From positions 124,001-188,000 of the forward strand of contig NZ_JAWJEJ010000001.1 of assembly GCF_032911445.1 (NCBI RefSeq): DNA of 64,000 bases, written 5' to 3'. The DNA is from Sphingomonas sp. HF-S4. Its GTDB lineage: Bacteria; Pseudomonadota; Alphaproteobacteria; Sphingomonadales; Sphingomonadaceae. Position numbers and translations under genes: made by a program. Below the pieces are notes generated by a model, which saw nothing but the letters and a program-made list of their open reading frames with translations, was not told the origin of the DNA and did no database searches. Positions 52,598 to 62,330 of the stretch are shown here, piece by piece (positions within the stretch are counted from its first letter, which is position 1; each line of letters starts with the position of its first letter).

Positions 52598-54520
52598 TCA
52601 GGCGCGCGCGTCGGTCGCCGCGGCTTCGTTGTAGCGGAGGGCCTTGAGCACGGTATCGACGATGTTCGCGGCGTTGAGCCCGGCTTCGTCATACTGCTTT
52701 TCGGGCTTGTCCTGGTCCTGGAACGCGTCCGGCAGGCGTATCGTGCGCAGCTTGAGGCCGGCGTCGATCAGGCCCTGGTCGCTGGCCATCGTCAGGACAT
52801 GTGCGCCCAGCCCGCCGACCGCGCCTTCCTCCACCGTCACCGCGACTTCGTGCGAGGTCAGCAGCTTGCGGATCAGATCCTCGTCGAGCGGCTTGGCGAA
52901 GCGCAGGTCGGCGACGCTGGTCGACAAGCCCTTGGCCTCGAGCATGTCGGCGGCCTTCAATGCCTCCTCTAGGCGCGTGCCGAGCGAAAGGATCGCGACG
53001 GTCTTGCCCTCGCGGATCATCCGGCCCTTGCCGATTTCGAGCTGCCGGGGACTCTCGGGCAGCGCGACGCCGGTGCCGTTGCCGCGCGGATAGCGGACGG
53101 CGATCGGGCCGCTGTCGTGGAGCGCCGCGGTATAGGTCATATGCACCAGCTCGGCCTCGTCGGCGGGGGCCATCACGACGAAATTGGGGAGCGTCGCCAG
53201 ATAGGTGACGTCGAAGCTGCCGGCATGCGTTGCGCCATCGGCGCCGACCAGCCCGGCGCGGTCGATCGCGAAGCGGACCGGCAGGTTCTGGATCGCGACG
53301 TCATGGACGACCTGGTCGTACGCCCGCTGGAGGAAGGTCGAGTAGATCGCGCAGAACGGCCGCATGCCCTGCGCGGCGAGGCCGGCGGCGAAGGTGACGG
53401 CGTGCTGCTCGGCGATGCCGACGTCGAAGGCGCGCGCCGGATGCGCCTTGGCGAACTTGTCGACGCCGGTGCCCGAGGGCATCGCCGCAGTGATCGCGAC
53501 GATCCGCGGATCGGTCTCGGCGAGCTTGGCGAGCGTCTCGCCGAACACGTTCTGGTACGAGGGCGGCCCCGGGGGCGCCTTGTCCTGCGTGCCGGTGATG
53601 ACGTCGAACTTCTGGACGCCGTGATATTTGTCCGCCGACGCCTCGGCCGGGGCGTAGCCCTTGCCCTTCTTGGTGACGACATGGACGAGGATCGGGCCGT
53701 GCTCGCTGTCTCGGGCGTTCTCGAGCACGGGGATCAGATGGTCGAGATTGTGGCCGTCGATCGGGCCGACATAATAGAAGCCGAGCTCTTCGAAGAGCGT
53801 GCCGCCGGTGACCATGCCGCGGGCGAATTCCTCCGCCTTTTCCGCGGCGTTGTGCGCGCGCTTCGAGATGCGGCGGATCGCGCGCTTGGCGAAGCTGCGC
53901 AGGCCCAGATAATTGGACGACGACACGGTCCGCGCCAGATAGGCGGAAAGCCCGCCCACCGGCGGGGCGATCGACATGTCGTTGTCGTTGAGGATGACGA
54001 CCAGCCGGTTGCCCGCCGCCTCGGCGTTGTTCATCGCCTCATAGGCCATGCCTGCGCTCATCGAGCCGTCGCCGATCACGGCGATCGCCTTGCCGGGCTT
54101 GTCGTTGAGCTTGTTGGCGATCGCGAAGCCCAGGGCTGCGCTGATCGAGGTCGAGCTGTGCGCGGCGCCGAACGGGTCGAACTCGCTCTCGCTGCGCTTG
54201 GTGAAACCCGACAGCCCGCCACCCTGGCGCAGCGTACGGATGCGATTGCGCCGGCCGGTGAGGATCTTGTGCGGATAGCATTGGTGGCCGACGTCCCAGA
54301 TCAGCTTGTCGCCGGGCGTATCGAACACATAGTGGATCGCGACCGTCAGCTCGACGACGCCGAGGCCCGAGCCGAGATGCCCGCCGGTGGTGCCCACCGC
54401 CGAGATGGTCTCCTCGCGCAGCTCGTCGGCGAGCTGGCGGAGATCGGCAGGGGCAAGCTTGCGGAGGTCGGCGGGCGTGTCGACGGTGTCGAGCAACGGC
54501 GTGCTGGGAAGATCGGCCAT
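52598..54520 (-). CDS. dxs: 1-deoxy-D-xylulose-5-phosphate synthase
   Basis: 640-residue thiamine-diphosphate enzyme, first step of the MEP isoprenoid pathway from pyruvate and glyceraldehyde 3-phosphate. Motifs: [26 protein letters not shown], the ThDP site [17 protein letters not shown], and [15 protein letters not shown] with the catalytic region. ATG at 54520 preferred (AGAGG 6 nt upstream); a GTG directly before it is possible. Supplies carotenoid and quinone precursors. Confidence 0.97.
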   Translation of the reverse strand: MADLPSTPLLDTVDTPADLRKLAPADLRQLADELREETISAVGTTGGHLGSGLGVVELTVAIHYVFDTPGDKLIWDVGHQCYPHKILTGRRNRIRTLRQGGGLSGFTKRSESEFDPFGAAHSSTSISAALGFAIANKLNDKPGKAIAVIGDGSMSAGMAYEAMNNAEAAGNRLVVILNDNDMSIAPPVGGLSAYLARTVSSSNYLGLRSFAKRAIRRISKRAHNAAEKAEEFARGMVTGGTLFEELGFYYVGPIDGHNLDHLIPVLENARDSEHGPILVHVVTKKGKGYAPAEASADKYHGVQKFDVITGTQDKAPPGPPSYQNVFGETLAKLAETDPRIVAITAAMPSGTGVDKFAKAHPARAFDVGIAEQHAVTFAAGLAAQGMRPFCAIYSTFLQRAYDQVVHDVAIQNLPVRFAIDRAGLVGADGATHAGSFDVTYLATLPNFVVMAPADEAELVHMTYTAALHDSGPIAVRYPRGNGTGVALPESPRQLEIGKGRMIREGKTVAILSLGTRLEEALKAADMLEAKGLSTSVADLRFAKPLDEDLIRKLLTSHEVAVTVEEGAVGGLGAHVLTMASDQGLIDAGLKLRTIRLPDAFQDQDKPEKQYDEAGLNAANIVDTVLKALRYNEAAATDARA

Positions 54521-54609
54521 CACCAGCCTCTTACGCGAGTGGTTCGACTAAGTCGAACGCTCGAATCGCCGAAAAGTCGTGGAGTTTCCGTGCAGGCGAG
54601 CGCGAAGGC

Positions 54610-55068
54610 CTATTCGCAGTCGGCGCATTTGCCGCGGACTTCGATCACCGGGCGGACCGGCGAGAACCCCGTATCCTTGGCCGCGGCGCGCACCGTCTTG
54701 GTGATCGTGTCGTCATCGATATGCGTGGTCTGGCCGCAACTGTCGCAGACCAGGAAGATGCAGTCGTGCAGGCAATCGGGGTGCGTGTTCGCCATATAGG
54801 CGTTGGCGCTCTCGACTCGGCGGGCGAGGTTCGAGCCGACGAACAGGTCGAGGATGCGATAGACGCTGTTGGCGGCAACGCGGCGACCTTCGGCCTTGGA
54901 GACGGCCTCGGCGATGTCATAGGCCGAGGCGGGCTTGTCGAACCCGGCCAGCGCCTCGAACACGCGCTCGCGCATCGCGGTCCATTGCTCGCCGGACTTC
55001 TCCAGCGTGGTCTGCGCGGCGCGGGTGAGATCGCTTCCCGCATGCTCATGATGATCGTGCGCGTGCAT
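54610..55068 (-). CDS. Fur-family regulator, Zur-like
   Basis: 152-residue Fur-family repressor. Winged-helix region: TAMRERVFEALAGFDKPASAYDIAEAVSKAEGRRVAANSVYRILDLF; metal site residues in VESANAYMANTHPDCLHDCIFLVC. The structural zinc cysteines are CDSC and CADC, as in Zur proteins. The N-terminus is His-rich (HAHDHHEHAG), possibly an extra metal site. It lies 41 nt downstream of a MerC-like gene on the same strand. Zur (zinc) is the likely specificity; not proven. Confidence 0.88.
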   Translation of the reverse strand: MHAHDHHEHAGSDLTRAAQTTLEKSGEQWTAMRERVFEALAGFDKPASAYDIAEAVSKAEGRRVAANSVYRILDLFVGSNLARRVESANAYMANTHPDCLHDCIFLVCDSCGQTTHIDDDTITKTVRAAAKDTGFSPVRPVIEVRGKCADCE

Positions 55069-55109
55069 GATATGGATTTAGGGAGCCGGGGCCCCCGCGG
55101 CAAGCTGCC

Positions 55110-55496
55110 TCAGTAGGTGGCGCGGCGGTTGAGGTCGTGGCCGAGCGCGACCAGGCTCACGCCGATCAGCGTCCAGAGGATCTCGAACCCGCCATGCGGC
55201 AGCGTCAGCGCGCCGGCCATGATGCCGATGCCGAACGCGCCGACCAAGGCCGGGGCCATATAGCCGTGCGAGAGCACGCCCTTGCCCAGCGCGATGATGC
55301 CGAAGACGATCGCCAGAGCGAGGCCGATCTCGTGGATCGCCGGGTGGAGAAAGGCGCCGGCGGAGGAAAGGACGGTGAGCAGCACGGTCGTCGCGACGCA
55401 ATGCACGAGACACAGCCCGCTGAGCCCGATCGCGATGCGATCGAAGCTGGCATCCAACCCACTCCAGAAGCGGGATATCGGAAGACTCACCGGCAT
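55110..55496 (-). CDS. MerC-domain membrane protein
   Basis: 128-residue protein with four membrane segments and the MerC motif LSGLCLVHCVATTVLL (Cys-x3-Cys... in helix 1), related to mercury-transport protein MerC but common outside mer operons. Start at 55496 (MPVSLPISRFW); an ATG at 55547 lies in an AT-rich promoter-like stretch (TATATT, GACAA-N4-TTGTC). Paired with a Zur-like regulator, it may carry zinc or another thiophilic metal. Confidence 0.82.
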   Translation of the reverse strand: MPVSLPISRFWSGLDASFDRIAIGLSGLCLVHCVATTVLLTVLSSAGAFLHPAIHEIGLALAIVFGIIALGKGVLSHGYMAPALVGAFGIGIMAGALTLPHGGFEILWTLIGVSLVALGHDLNRRATY

Positions 55497-55739
55497 GGGC
55501 CAGCATATACGCTCGAACAGGCGAGGGTACAATATATCATTCGACAAAAGATTGTCTTTCGCCGCGAATGACGAACAGCGGCGCTGCGGGGAGGGGCCTT
55601 GCCCGGTGCGGGTAGGCCGGGTGACGCTCTAGGGCACGCCACCCGGCCACGCCCGCTACTTAACTATGTAGTATGGCACGCGGCGATTTCCACTCGCCTT
55701 GCGCCGGTGCGGACGTTTGCTGCGCCGATTCGAACAGGG

Positions 55740-56417
55740 TCAGGCGCGCTCGCCATAATAATGCGCCTGCGCGGCCTCGGTGGCGCTCACCGCGAGCAGC
55801 GTCCGCGCTTCGTTGGCCGAGCGGACCTTGCCGGTGCGGTCGGCCGCGGCGTCGAGCACGCGATCGAGCAGCGCCTGACCTTCCTCCCACCAGCCGATGC
55901 CGCTGGCGGCGTTGAGATGCCCCTGCGGCCCGGCATCGACGAAGAAGCTGCCCCAGCCCCCGGCGAGCGCACGCGCCTTTTCGGGATCGACCCAGGGATC
56001 GTCGCTGCTTGCCACCACGATCGACGGGAAGGGCAGGGGCTTGGTCGGCGTCGGCTGGAAGGCCGCGAGTTCGGGGCGCACCGACTCGCGGTCGACATCG
56101 GCGGGGGCGACCAGCAGCGCGCCGGCGACTGGCCAGCCGAAGGGCTGGGGCGAGAGCTCGGCCCACCAGGCGACGGCAAGGCAGCCCAGGCTATGCGCGG
56201 CGAGCACCACGGGTGCCTGGGCACTGCGGATCGCCTGGTCGAGCTTGGTCACCCAGGTGTTGCGATGCGGCGTTTCCCACATGCCGAGCTCGACTCGGTG
56301 GGTGTCCGGGCGCGATTGCTCCCAGAGCGTCTGCCAGTGCGAAGGGCCCGAGCCGCCGAGCCCGGGGACGGTGAGGATGATCGGCGACTGATCGTCGAGA
56401 GGCGAAAAGATAGACAT
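55740..56417 (-). CDS. RBBP9/YdeN-type alpha/beta hydrolase
   Basis: 225-residue serine hydrolase of the RBBP9 family: TVPGLGGSGPSHWQTLWEQ, nucleophile AAHSLGC, acid residue in SSDDPWVDPEKA and histidine in GPQGHLNAASGIGWWEEG. ATG at 56417 follows GGAG by 8 nt; a GTG three codons earlier is possible. Cytosolic esterase of unknown substrate. Confidence 0.9.
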   Translation of the reverse strand: MSIFSPLDDQSPIILTVPGLGGSGPSHWQTLWEQSRPDTHRVELGMWETPHRNTWVTKLDQAIRSAQAPVVLAAHSLGCLAVAWWAELSPQPFGWPVAGALLVAPADVDRESVRPELAAFQPTPTKPLPFPSIVVASSDDPWVDPEKARALAGGWGSFFVDAGPQGHLNAASGIGWWEEGQALLDRVLDAAADRTGKVRSANEARTLLAVSATEAAQAHYYGERA

Positions 56418-56706
56418 ATATTCCACTCCAACCCGGAGGGTGGCCGGAGTCTCGATTTATATCCTATCGAGTTAGTGGGCAATAGCGGCTGCGCCGGGTT
56501 GATGGTGAGGTGCGGCGGGGCGATCGGATGCTGGTTTGCGGCCGGGTTATAGGCCGGGGCGGTTGACGAAGTTGACTCGAAAGCGGGTTTTGCGAGCGTG
56601 GCTGATTCGGTAAGTCATTGATTTTACTGAGCGTCGCTTTCGGGGCGGTTGACTCGTGCGGCAGGTTCGCACCCCCAGGCGGGATGACAGTTGCGGAACG
56701 CCTCCT

Positions 56707-56776
56707 GCTCCGGCGACGGCCGGAGCGTTGGAGGTGCAGTTCATTTCCTTGCCAACACTCCGGCCTTCGCCGGAGC
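56707..56776. repeat. palindromic repeat (GCTCCGGC type)
   Basis: Arms 56707-56731 and 56752-56776 form an inverted repeat with few mismatches (GCTCCGGCGACGGCCGGAGC against its complement). Each arm is itself a small palindrome. Typical of dispersed proteobacterial intergenic elements. Confidence 0.7.
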
Positions 56777-56946
56777 ACAGAAGGTTGACCGCGCGCATCT
56801 CTCCCGACCCGGGCAGTCCGTGCACGGACGAGTCGCTCGAACGATATCAAAAAGCGGCCGGCGAACCGAACGCTCGAGGCAAGCAGACGAAATCCTACAT
56901 TGCAAGGTCGCGGATTGGCGCGGGCAGTGGCTGAGTTGCTCCTTTC

Positions 56947-57025
56947 GTCATCCCGGCCTTGCGCCGGGATCCCGCTTCTTCTGTCCGCAAAGGGTAGCGG
57001 GACCCCGGCTCAAGGCCGGGATGAC
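56947..57025. repeat. palindromic repeat (GTCATCCCGGCC type)
   Basis: 30-nt arms at 56947-56976 and 56996-57025, complementary except at two positions, with a 19-nt loop. The sequence GTCATCCCGGCCTTG...CGGGAT is a familiar dispersed repeat in alphaproteobacterial genomes. It lies 50 nt from the end of lpdA and may serve as its terminator. Confidence 0.8.
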
Positions 57026-57075
57026 GGTTTGGGAAGGGCTAAATCCGCCGATTGGGGCGTCGCTGGCCGATCCAC

Positions 57076-58476
57076 TCAGATATGCAGTGCCCGCTCGTAC
57101 GCGCCGAGCACGGCCTCGTGCATCGTCTCGCTGATCGTCGGGTGCGGGAACACCGTCTCCATCAGTTCGGCCTCGGTGGTCTCGAGCGTCTTGCCGATCG
57201 TGTAGCCCTGGATCATCTCGGTGACTTCGGCGCCGATCATGTGCGCGCCGAGCAGCTCGCCGGTCTTGGCGTCGAACACGGTCTTCACGAAGCCCTCGGC
57301 CTCGCCGAGCGCGATCGCCTTGCCATTGCCGATGAACGGGAAGTTGCCGACCTTGACCTCGTAGCCCGCTTCCTTGGCCTTGGCCTCGGTGAGGCCGACC
57401 GATGCGATCTGCGGGTGGCAATAGGTGCAGCCCGGGATGTTGCGCGGGTCCATCGCGTGCGGGTGCTTGCCGGCGATCGCCTCCGCGGCGATCACGCCTT
57501 CGTGGCTGGCCTTGTGCGCGAGCCAGGGCGGCGCGGTGATGTCGCCGATTGCGTAGAGCCCGTCCACATTGGTCTTGCAGGCCGGATCGGTCTTGAGGAA
57601 GCCGCGGTCGTCGACGTCGACGCCGAGTTCCTTGAGGCCGATATCGGCGGTGTTCGGCACGATGCCGATCGCGACGATGACGTGGCTGAATTCGCCGGGG
57701 GCGGGCTTGCCGTCCTTGCCGGTGATCGTCGCCTTGATGCCGTTTGCCGTCGCCTCGATCTTGTCGATCTTGGCGCTGGTGTGGATCGTCATGCCCTGCT
57801 TCTTGAGCGCCTTTTCGAGGTGCGCCGAGACATCCTTGTCCTCGACGGGCACGATCCGGTCGAGCATCTCGACCACGGTCACGTCGCTGCCCATGTCGTT
57901 GTAGAAGCTGGCGAACTCGATGCCGATCGCGCCCGATCCGATGACGAGCAGCTTGGTCGGCATTTCCCTGGGCGTCATTGCGTGGCGATAGGTCCACACC
58001 TTGTTGCCGTCGGCAGGCAGGCCCGGCAGGTCGCGGGCGCGCGCGCCGGTCGCCAGGATGATGTTCTTGGCGGTGAGCTCGGTGACCTTGCCGTCTTCGG
58101 CGGTGACGCTGAGCTTGCCCTTCCCGGTCAGCTTGCCGGTGCCCATGTGCACGGCGATCTTGTTCTTCTTCATCAGGTGCGTGACGCCCTGGTTGAGCTG
58201 CTTGGCGACGCCGCGCGAGCGCTTGACCACTGCGTCGAGATCGGCGCTGATCTTGTCGGCGGCGAGGCCGTAGTCCTTGGCGTGCTGCATGTAATGGAAG
58301 ATCTCGGCCGAGCGGAGCAGCGCCTTGGTGGGGATGCAGCCCCAGTTGAGGCAGATGCCGCCCAGCAGCTCGCGCTCGACGATCGCGACCTTGAGCCCGA
58401 GCTGGCTCGCGCGGATCGCGGCGACATAGCCGCCGGGGCCCGAGCCGAGAACGATGACGTCGTAGGATTCAGCCAT
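57076..58476 (-). CDS. lpdA: dihydrolipoyl dehydrogenase
   Basis: 466-residue E3 flavoprotein reoxidising dihydrolipoyl groups with NAD. FAD fold VIVLGSGPGGYVAAIRASQLG; redox disulfide in GGICLNWGCIPTKALL; NAD fold LLVIGSGAIGIEFASFY; C-terminal His-Glu pair in FPHPTISETMHEAV. Forms part of the pyruvate or 2-oxoglutarate dehydrogenase complexes together with the E2 (pdhC) encoded upstream on the same strand. Confidence 0.97.
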   Translation of the reverse strand: MAESYDVIVLGSGPGGYVAAIRASQLGLKVAIVERELLGGICLNWGCIPTKALLRSAEIFHYMQHAKDYGLAADKISADLDAVVKRSRGVAKQLNQGVTHLMKKNKIAVHMGTGKLTGKGKLSVTAEDGKVTELTAKNIILATGARARDLPGLPADGNKVWTYRHAMTPREMPTKLLVIGSGAIGIEFASFYNDMGSDVTVVEMLDRIVPVEDKDVSAHLEKALKKQGMTIHTSAKIDKIEATANGIKATITGKDGKPAPGEFSHVIVAIGIVPNTADIGLKELGVDVDDRGFLKTDPACKTNVDGLYAIGDITAPPWLAHKASHEGVIAAEAIAGKHPHAMDPRNIPGCTYCHPQIASVGLTEAKAKEAGYEVKVGNFPFIGNGKAIALGEAEGFVKTVFDAKTGELLGAHMIGAEVTEMIQGYTIGKTLETTEAELMETVFPHPTISETMHEAVLGAYERALHI

Positions 58477-58516
58477 TTTGCGTGCGCCTTGTTGGTTCGT
58501 TGGCGAGATAGGAAAT

Positions 58517-58918
58517 TCAGGCGGGGGTTCCAGCCGAGGCCTCTACCGGCCGCGGCTGACGGTGCTCGTCGATCGCGACGAACACGAACTGCGCCTGGGT
58601 GACGAGGCACGACTGTTCGGCGTGGCGCGCGCGGCGCCAGGCCTGGACGTCGATCGTCATCGAGGTGCGTCCGACGCGGACGAGGTCGGCATAGACCGAC
58701 ACTTCGTCGCCGACCGCGACGGGGGCGTGGAATTTCATCCCCTCGACGGCGATCGTCACTGCGCGGCCGTGCGAATGGCGCGAGGCGACGAGCCCGGCGG
58801 CCATGTCCATCTGGCTCATCAGCCAGCCGCCGAAAATGTCGCCATAGGGATTGGCGTCGGCGGGCATGGTGGTGACGCGGATCGCGGGTTGCTTGGTCGG
58901 AGGGCTTTGGTCAGCCAT
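58517..58918 (-). CDS. acyl-CoA thioesterase, YciA-type hot-dog
   Basis: 133-residue hot-dog thioesterase: NPYGDIFGGWLMSQMDMAAGLVASRHSHGRAVTIAVEGMKFHAPVAVGDEV is the YciA/BFIT signature, with the catalytic aspartate in QMDMA. It hydrolyses medium- to long-chain acyl-CoA. Start at 58918 overlaps the stop of the small membrane gene by 8 nt. Lies between pdhC and lpdA. Confidence 0.93.
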   Translation of the reverse strand: MADQSPPTKQPAIRVTTMPADANPYGDIFGGWLMSQMDMAAGLVASRHSHGRAVTIAVEGMKFHAPVAVGDEVSVYADLVRVGRTSMTIDVQAWRRARHAEQSCLVTQAQFVFVAIDEHRQPRPVEASAGTPA

Positions 58919-59138
58919 TGGTCTTGCTCCGGGTTGCGCGCACGAGCTTGGCGCGGTCGATCGCAAAAGCGCGGCGGATCGGGCGGATGCCCATCAGCAC
59001 CACCAGCGCCATTGCGGCGAAGGTGACCAGCCAGATATCGCCGGTGGCGCGCGGATAGGACCAGGCGGCCGCCGCGCCGATCAGCACGGCGGCGATCAGC
59101 CCGGCGACGAGATGCGCCACTTCGATCAGGACGCGCAC
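58911..59138 (-). CDS. small membrane protein between pdhC and the thioesterase
   Basis: 75-residue protein with two hydrophobic helices (VAGLIAAVLIGAAAAWSY and IWLVTFAAMALVVLMG) and a basic C-terminus. GTG start 10 nt after the pdhC stop; its end overlaps the thioesterase start. No family recognised, but the tight position argues for a real gene. Confidence 0.6.
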   Translation of the reverse strand: MRVLIEVAHLVAGLIAAVLIGAAAAWSYPRATGDIWLVTFAAMALVVLMGIRPIRRAFAIDRAKLVRATRSKTNG

Positions 59139-59148
59139 CGCGGCGGCC

Positions 59149-60438
59149 TCAGGCGATCATGCCCAGCGGCGATTCGACCAGCGCCTTGAAGGTCTTCATC
59201 AGCTCGGCGCCATCGGCCCCGTCGATCGCGCGGTGATCGAAGCTGCCGGTCGCCGACATCACCGTGGCGATGCCCAGCGCGTCGTCGATGATGTACGGGC
59301 GCTTCTCGCCCGCGCCGATCGCCATGATCATGCCCTGGGGCGGATTGATCACCGCCTCGAACTGCTTGATCCCGAACATGCCCATGTTCGAGAGCGATGC
59401 AGTGCCGCCCTGATATTCCTCGGGCTTGAGCTTGCCTTCCTTGGCGCGGCCGGCGAGGTCCTTCATCTGCGTCGAGATCGACGAGACGCTGGCGCCGGCG
59501 GCGTCGCGGATGATCGGGGTGATCAGCCCGGTGGGAGTCGAGACAGCGACCGAGACGTCGGCGCGGCTGTACTTGATCAATTTGTCGCCGGTGTAGGTGA
59601 CGTTGCACTTGGGCGTCTGGATCAGCGCGACGCCGAGCGCCTTGATCAGCAGGTCGTTGACCGAGAGCTTCACGCCGCGCGCCTCGAGCGACTTGTTGAG
59701 GTCGCTGCGCAGCTTGAGCAGCGCGTCGAGGCGGATGTCGACGGTCAAGTAGATGTGCGGGATCGTCTGCTTCGATTCGGTGAGGCGGCGCGCGATCGTC
59801 TTGCGGATGTTGCTGAGCTTCTCTTCCTCGTGCGGGATGCTGTCGTCGTACCAGACCGGCTTGTGCTCGGCGGGGGCGGCGGCAGGGGCTGCCGCGGGCG
59901 CCGAACCGGTGGGCTGCGCGGCAGGCGCGGTGCCGGGCTTGGCGCCGTCGAGGTCGGCCTTGACGATGCGGCCGTTCGGGCCCGAGCCGGTGACGCTGGA
60001 CAGGTCGAGGCCCTTTTCGGCGGCGAGGCGCTTGGCGAGCGGGCTCGCCTTGACGCGACTGCCGTCGCCAGCGGCCTTGGCCGGTGCGGGGGCAGGCGTC
60101 GGGGCCGGCGCAGGAGCGGGCGCCGGCGCGGGTGCCGCCTCGGCCTTCTCGGCGGGGGCAGGCGCGGGCGTCGGCGCGGGGGCCGAGACCTCCTCGCCCT
60201 CGGCTGCGATCACGGCGATCACGGTGCCGACCTTCACATTGTCGGTGCCCTCGGCGACGAGGATCTTGCCGATCACGCCTTCGTCGACGGCTTCGAATTC
60301 CATCGTCGCCTTGTCGGTTTCGATCTCGGCGAGGAGGTCACCCGATTTCACGGTGTCGCCTTCCTTCACCAGCCATTTGGCGAGGGTACCCTCCTCCATC
60401 GTGGGGGAAAGTGCAGGCATCTTGATTTCGATCGACAT
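59149..60438 (-). CDS. pdhC: pyruvate dehydrogenase E2, dihydrolipoyl acetyltransferase
   Basis: 429-residue E2. A lipoyl domain (1-80) carries the lipoylated lysine in [12 protein letters not shown]; then an Ala/Pro/Glu linker, an E1/E3-binding domain ([23 protein letters not shown]), a second linker, and the catalytic acyltransferase domain with [13 protein letters not shown]. The single lipoyl domain and [20 protein letters not shown] sequence fit PdhC rather than SucB. E1 subunits are not in the window. Upstream of the small membrane gene, thioesterase and lpdA on the same strand. Confidence 0.94.
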   Translation of the reverse strand: MSIEIKMPALSPTMEEGTLAKWLVKEGDTVKSGDLLAEIETDKATMEFEAVDEGVIGKILVAEGTDNVKVGTVIAVIAAEGEEVSAPAPTPAPAPAEKAEAAPAPAPAPAPAPTPAPAPAKAAGDGSRVKASPLAKRLAAEKGLDLSSVTGSGPNGRIVKADLDGAKPGTAPAAQPTGSAPAAAPAAAPAEHKPVWYDDSIPHEEEKLSNIRKTIARRLTESKQTIPHIYLTVDIRLDALLKLRSDLNKSLEARGVKLSVNDLLIKALGVALIQTPKCNVTYTGDKLIKYSRADVSVAVSTPTGLITPIIRDAAGASVSSISTQMKDLAGRAKEGKLKPEEYQGGTASLSNMGMFGIKQFEAVINPPQGMIMAIGAGEKRPYIIDDALGIATVMSATGSFDHRAIDGADGAELMKTFKALVESPLGMIA

Positions 60439-60570
60439 GGAGGTTCCCGTCGTTGGTCCCTGGGGTAAGGCTGGTCCCCCCTTCGCCGCCGCTAGGGCTT
60501 GGGTCAAGACCTTGGGCTTGCGCAGGGCGGATAGAGCGGGCAGTCAACGCGTGGAACGGGGGATGCATCC

Positions 60571-61026
60571 ATGCGCACCTATCTGGTGGTGATCGACGAA
60601 AGTCCCGAATCCGAGATCGCCCTGCGCTTCGCGGCGCGGCGTGCAGTGAAGACCGGCGGCAGCGTCGAGATCCTCGCGCTCACCGCGCCGCAGGAATTCG
60701 TCCAATGGGGCGGCGTGATGGCGACGATCGAGGAGGAAGGCCGCCAGCGCGTCGAGGCGCTGGTGACGCGCGCGGCGGGTACGCTGCTGACCGAATCGGG
60801 GCTGAAGCCCTCGATCACCGTGCGCGAGGGCGACGGGGTCAAGGTGGTGCGCGAGATGATCTCGGCCAATCGCGACATCGCCGCCTTGGTGCTCGGCGCC
60901 GCGGCGAGCGGGCCGCCGGGACCGCTGGTCGCGCACTTCACCGGTGCGGATGCGGGAAGCTTCAGCGTGCCGGTGATGATCATCCCGGGGTCGCTGGATG
61001 TCGAGGCGATCGATCGGTTGAGCTGA
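60571..61026 (+). CDS. universal stress protein (UspA family)
   Basis: 151-residue UspA-fold protein: YLVVIDESPESEIALRFAARRA at the N-terminus, and VLGAAASGPPGPLVAHFTGADAGSFSVPVMIIPG at the C-terminus resembling the G-x2-G-x9-G(S/T) nucleotide-binding pattern. Divergent from pdhC, 132 nt apart. Role in stress; no precise biochemical function. Confidence 0.85.
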   Translation: MRTYLVVIDESPESEIALRFAARRAVKTGGSVEILALTAPQEFVQWGGVMATIEEEGRQRVEALVTRAAGTLLTESGLKPSITVREGDGVKVVREMISANRDIAALVLGAAASGPPGPLVAHFTGADAGSFSVPVMIIPGSLDVEAIDRLS

Positions 61027-61036
61027 GGAATTTTCG

Positions 61037-62323
61037 ATGCGTATCGTTGCCTTGCCGCTGTTGCTCCTTGCCACGCCCGCCGTCGCTCAGGAGCAGCCGA
61101 GCGCCGCGCGGCTCAAGGCCGATGTCGAGACGCTCGTCGGCTTCGGCACGCGGCACACGCTGTCCGATCCCGAGCATCCCACACGGGGGATCGGCGCGGC
61201 GCGGCGCTGGTTCGCGATGGAGTTGCAGCGGATCGGCGAGGGCTGCGCGAAGTGCATCCAGGTCGCCAATGTCGCGCGAACATTCGTCAACGATCGCGCG
61301 CCCAAGGGCGTCGAGGTGGTGAATGTGCTCGGCTTCCAGCCCGGGCGCGACAACAAGCGCGTCGTGATCGTGATGGGGCATATCGACAGCCGCGTCACCG
61401 ACGTGATGGACGCCACGTCGGACGCGCCTGGCGCCAATGACGACGCGTCGGGCGTCGCGTTGGTGCTCGAGGCGGCGCGGATCCTGTCGAAGGAGAAGTT
61501 CGACGCGACGATCGTCTATGCCGCGCTCTCGGGCGAGGAGCAGGGGCTGTTCGGCGGGACGCTGCTCGCGGAGACCGCCAGGGAGCGCGGCTGGACGGTG
61601 AGCGCGGTTCTCAACAACGACATCGTCGGGAATACGATCGGGCAGGACGGCCGCCGCGTCGCCGATCGCGTCCGCGTGTTCTCGGAAGGGATTCGCGAGA
61701 TCGAGCCGCTGCCGGGGCAACTCGCGCGGCGTGCCGATGGCGGCGAGGACGACGGGCCGTCACGCGCGCTCGCCAAGGCAGTTGATGGTGTCGCGGGCGG
61801 AATGCGCGGCGGGCTCGACGTGTTCGTGGTGCGGCGCTTCGACCGGTTCGGGCGGGGTGGCGACCATTCGCCGTTCCTCAAGCTCGGCTATCCCGCGGTG
61901 CGATTCAGCGTCGGCGTCGAGAATTACGACGCGCAGCACCAGGATTTGCGCCGCGAGGGCGGCAAGGTCTTTGGCGACACGGTCGACCGGATGGATTTTC
62001 CGTATCTCGCCAAGGTGACGGCGATCAACGTCGCTACCCTGCGCCGGCTGGCCAAGGCGCCCGCCGCGCCGGCGAGCGTGACGATCGGCGGGGCGCTGGC
62101 GACCGATACTTCCGTGAAATGGCCGGCGGTGGTTGGGGCGGCGGGCTATCGTGTCCACTGGCGCCGCGCGGATGCGCAGGACTGGCAGAAGCATCTCGAC
62201 GTCAAGACGAACGACGCGGTGCTCAAGGGCGTGATCGTCGACGACACGTTCGTCGGCGTGTCGGCACTGGCGGCCGACGGCAGCGAGAGCCTGGTGACGT
62301 TCGGCGGACGCGAGCGGCGCTAA
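61037..62323 (+). CDS. exported M28-family metallopeptidase
   Basis: 428-residue aminopeptidase-like enzyme with a signal peptide ending PAVAQ. Zinc ligands: MGHIDS (His), GANDDASG (Asp), ALSGEEQGLF (catalytic Glu-Glu), NNDIVGN (Asp) and GDHSPFLKLG (His). A C-terminal fibronectin-like stretch (VTIGGALATDTSVKWPAVVGAAGYRVHWRR) follows the peptidase domain. GAGGAA precedes the ATG. Starts 10 nt after the stress protein. Confidence 0.93.
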   Translation: MRIVALPLLLLATPAVAQEQPSAARLKADVETLVGFGTRHTLSDPEHPTRGIGAARRWFAMELQRIGEGCAKCIQVANVARTFVNDRAPKGVEVVNVLGFQPGRDNKRVVIVMGHIDSRVTDVMDATSDAPGANDDASGVALVLEAARILSKEKFDATIVYAALSGEEQGLFGGTLLAETARERGWTVSAVLNNDIVGNTIGQDGRRVADRVRVFSEGIREIEPLPGQLARRADGGEDDGPSRALAKAVDGVAGGMRGGLDVFVVRRFDRFGRGGDHSPFLKLGYPAVRFSVGVENYDAQHQDLRREGGKVFGDTVDRMDFPYLAKVTAINVATLRRLAKAPAAPASVTIGGALATDTSVKWPAVVGAAGYRVHWRRADAQDWQKHLDVKTNDAVLKGVIVDDTFVGVSALAADGSESLVTFGGRERR

Positions 62324-62330
62324 CGGGATA

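Larger units (their letters stand above)
56427..57075. other. 649-nt intergenic stretch, repeats only
   Basis: No convincing gene: short frames here lack ribosome-binding sites and family resemblance. It holds two palindromic repeats (56707-56776 and 56947-57025) and lies between the divergently placed hydrolase upstream region and the 3' end of lpdA. It looks like a repeat-rich spacer. Confidence 0.6.

Noticed and set aside
53117..54799. Plus-strand frame of 560 codons opposite dxs
   Set aside because: Shadow of dxs; no motif and no ribosome-binding site.
55547..55547. Upstream ATG start for the MerC-like gene
   Set aside because: It lies in an AT-rich promoter-like stretch and adds 17 residues not typical of MerC; the ATG at 55496 is preferred.
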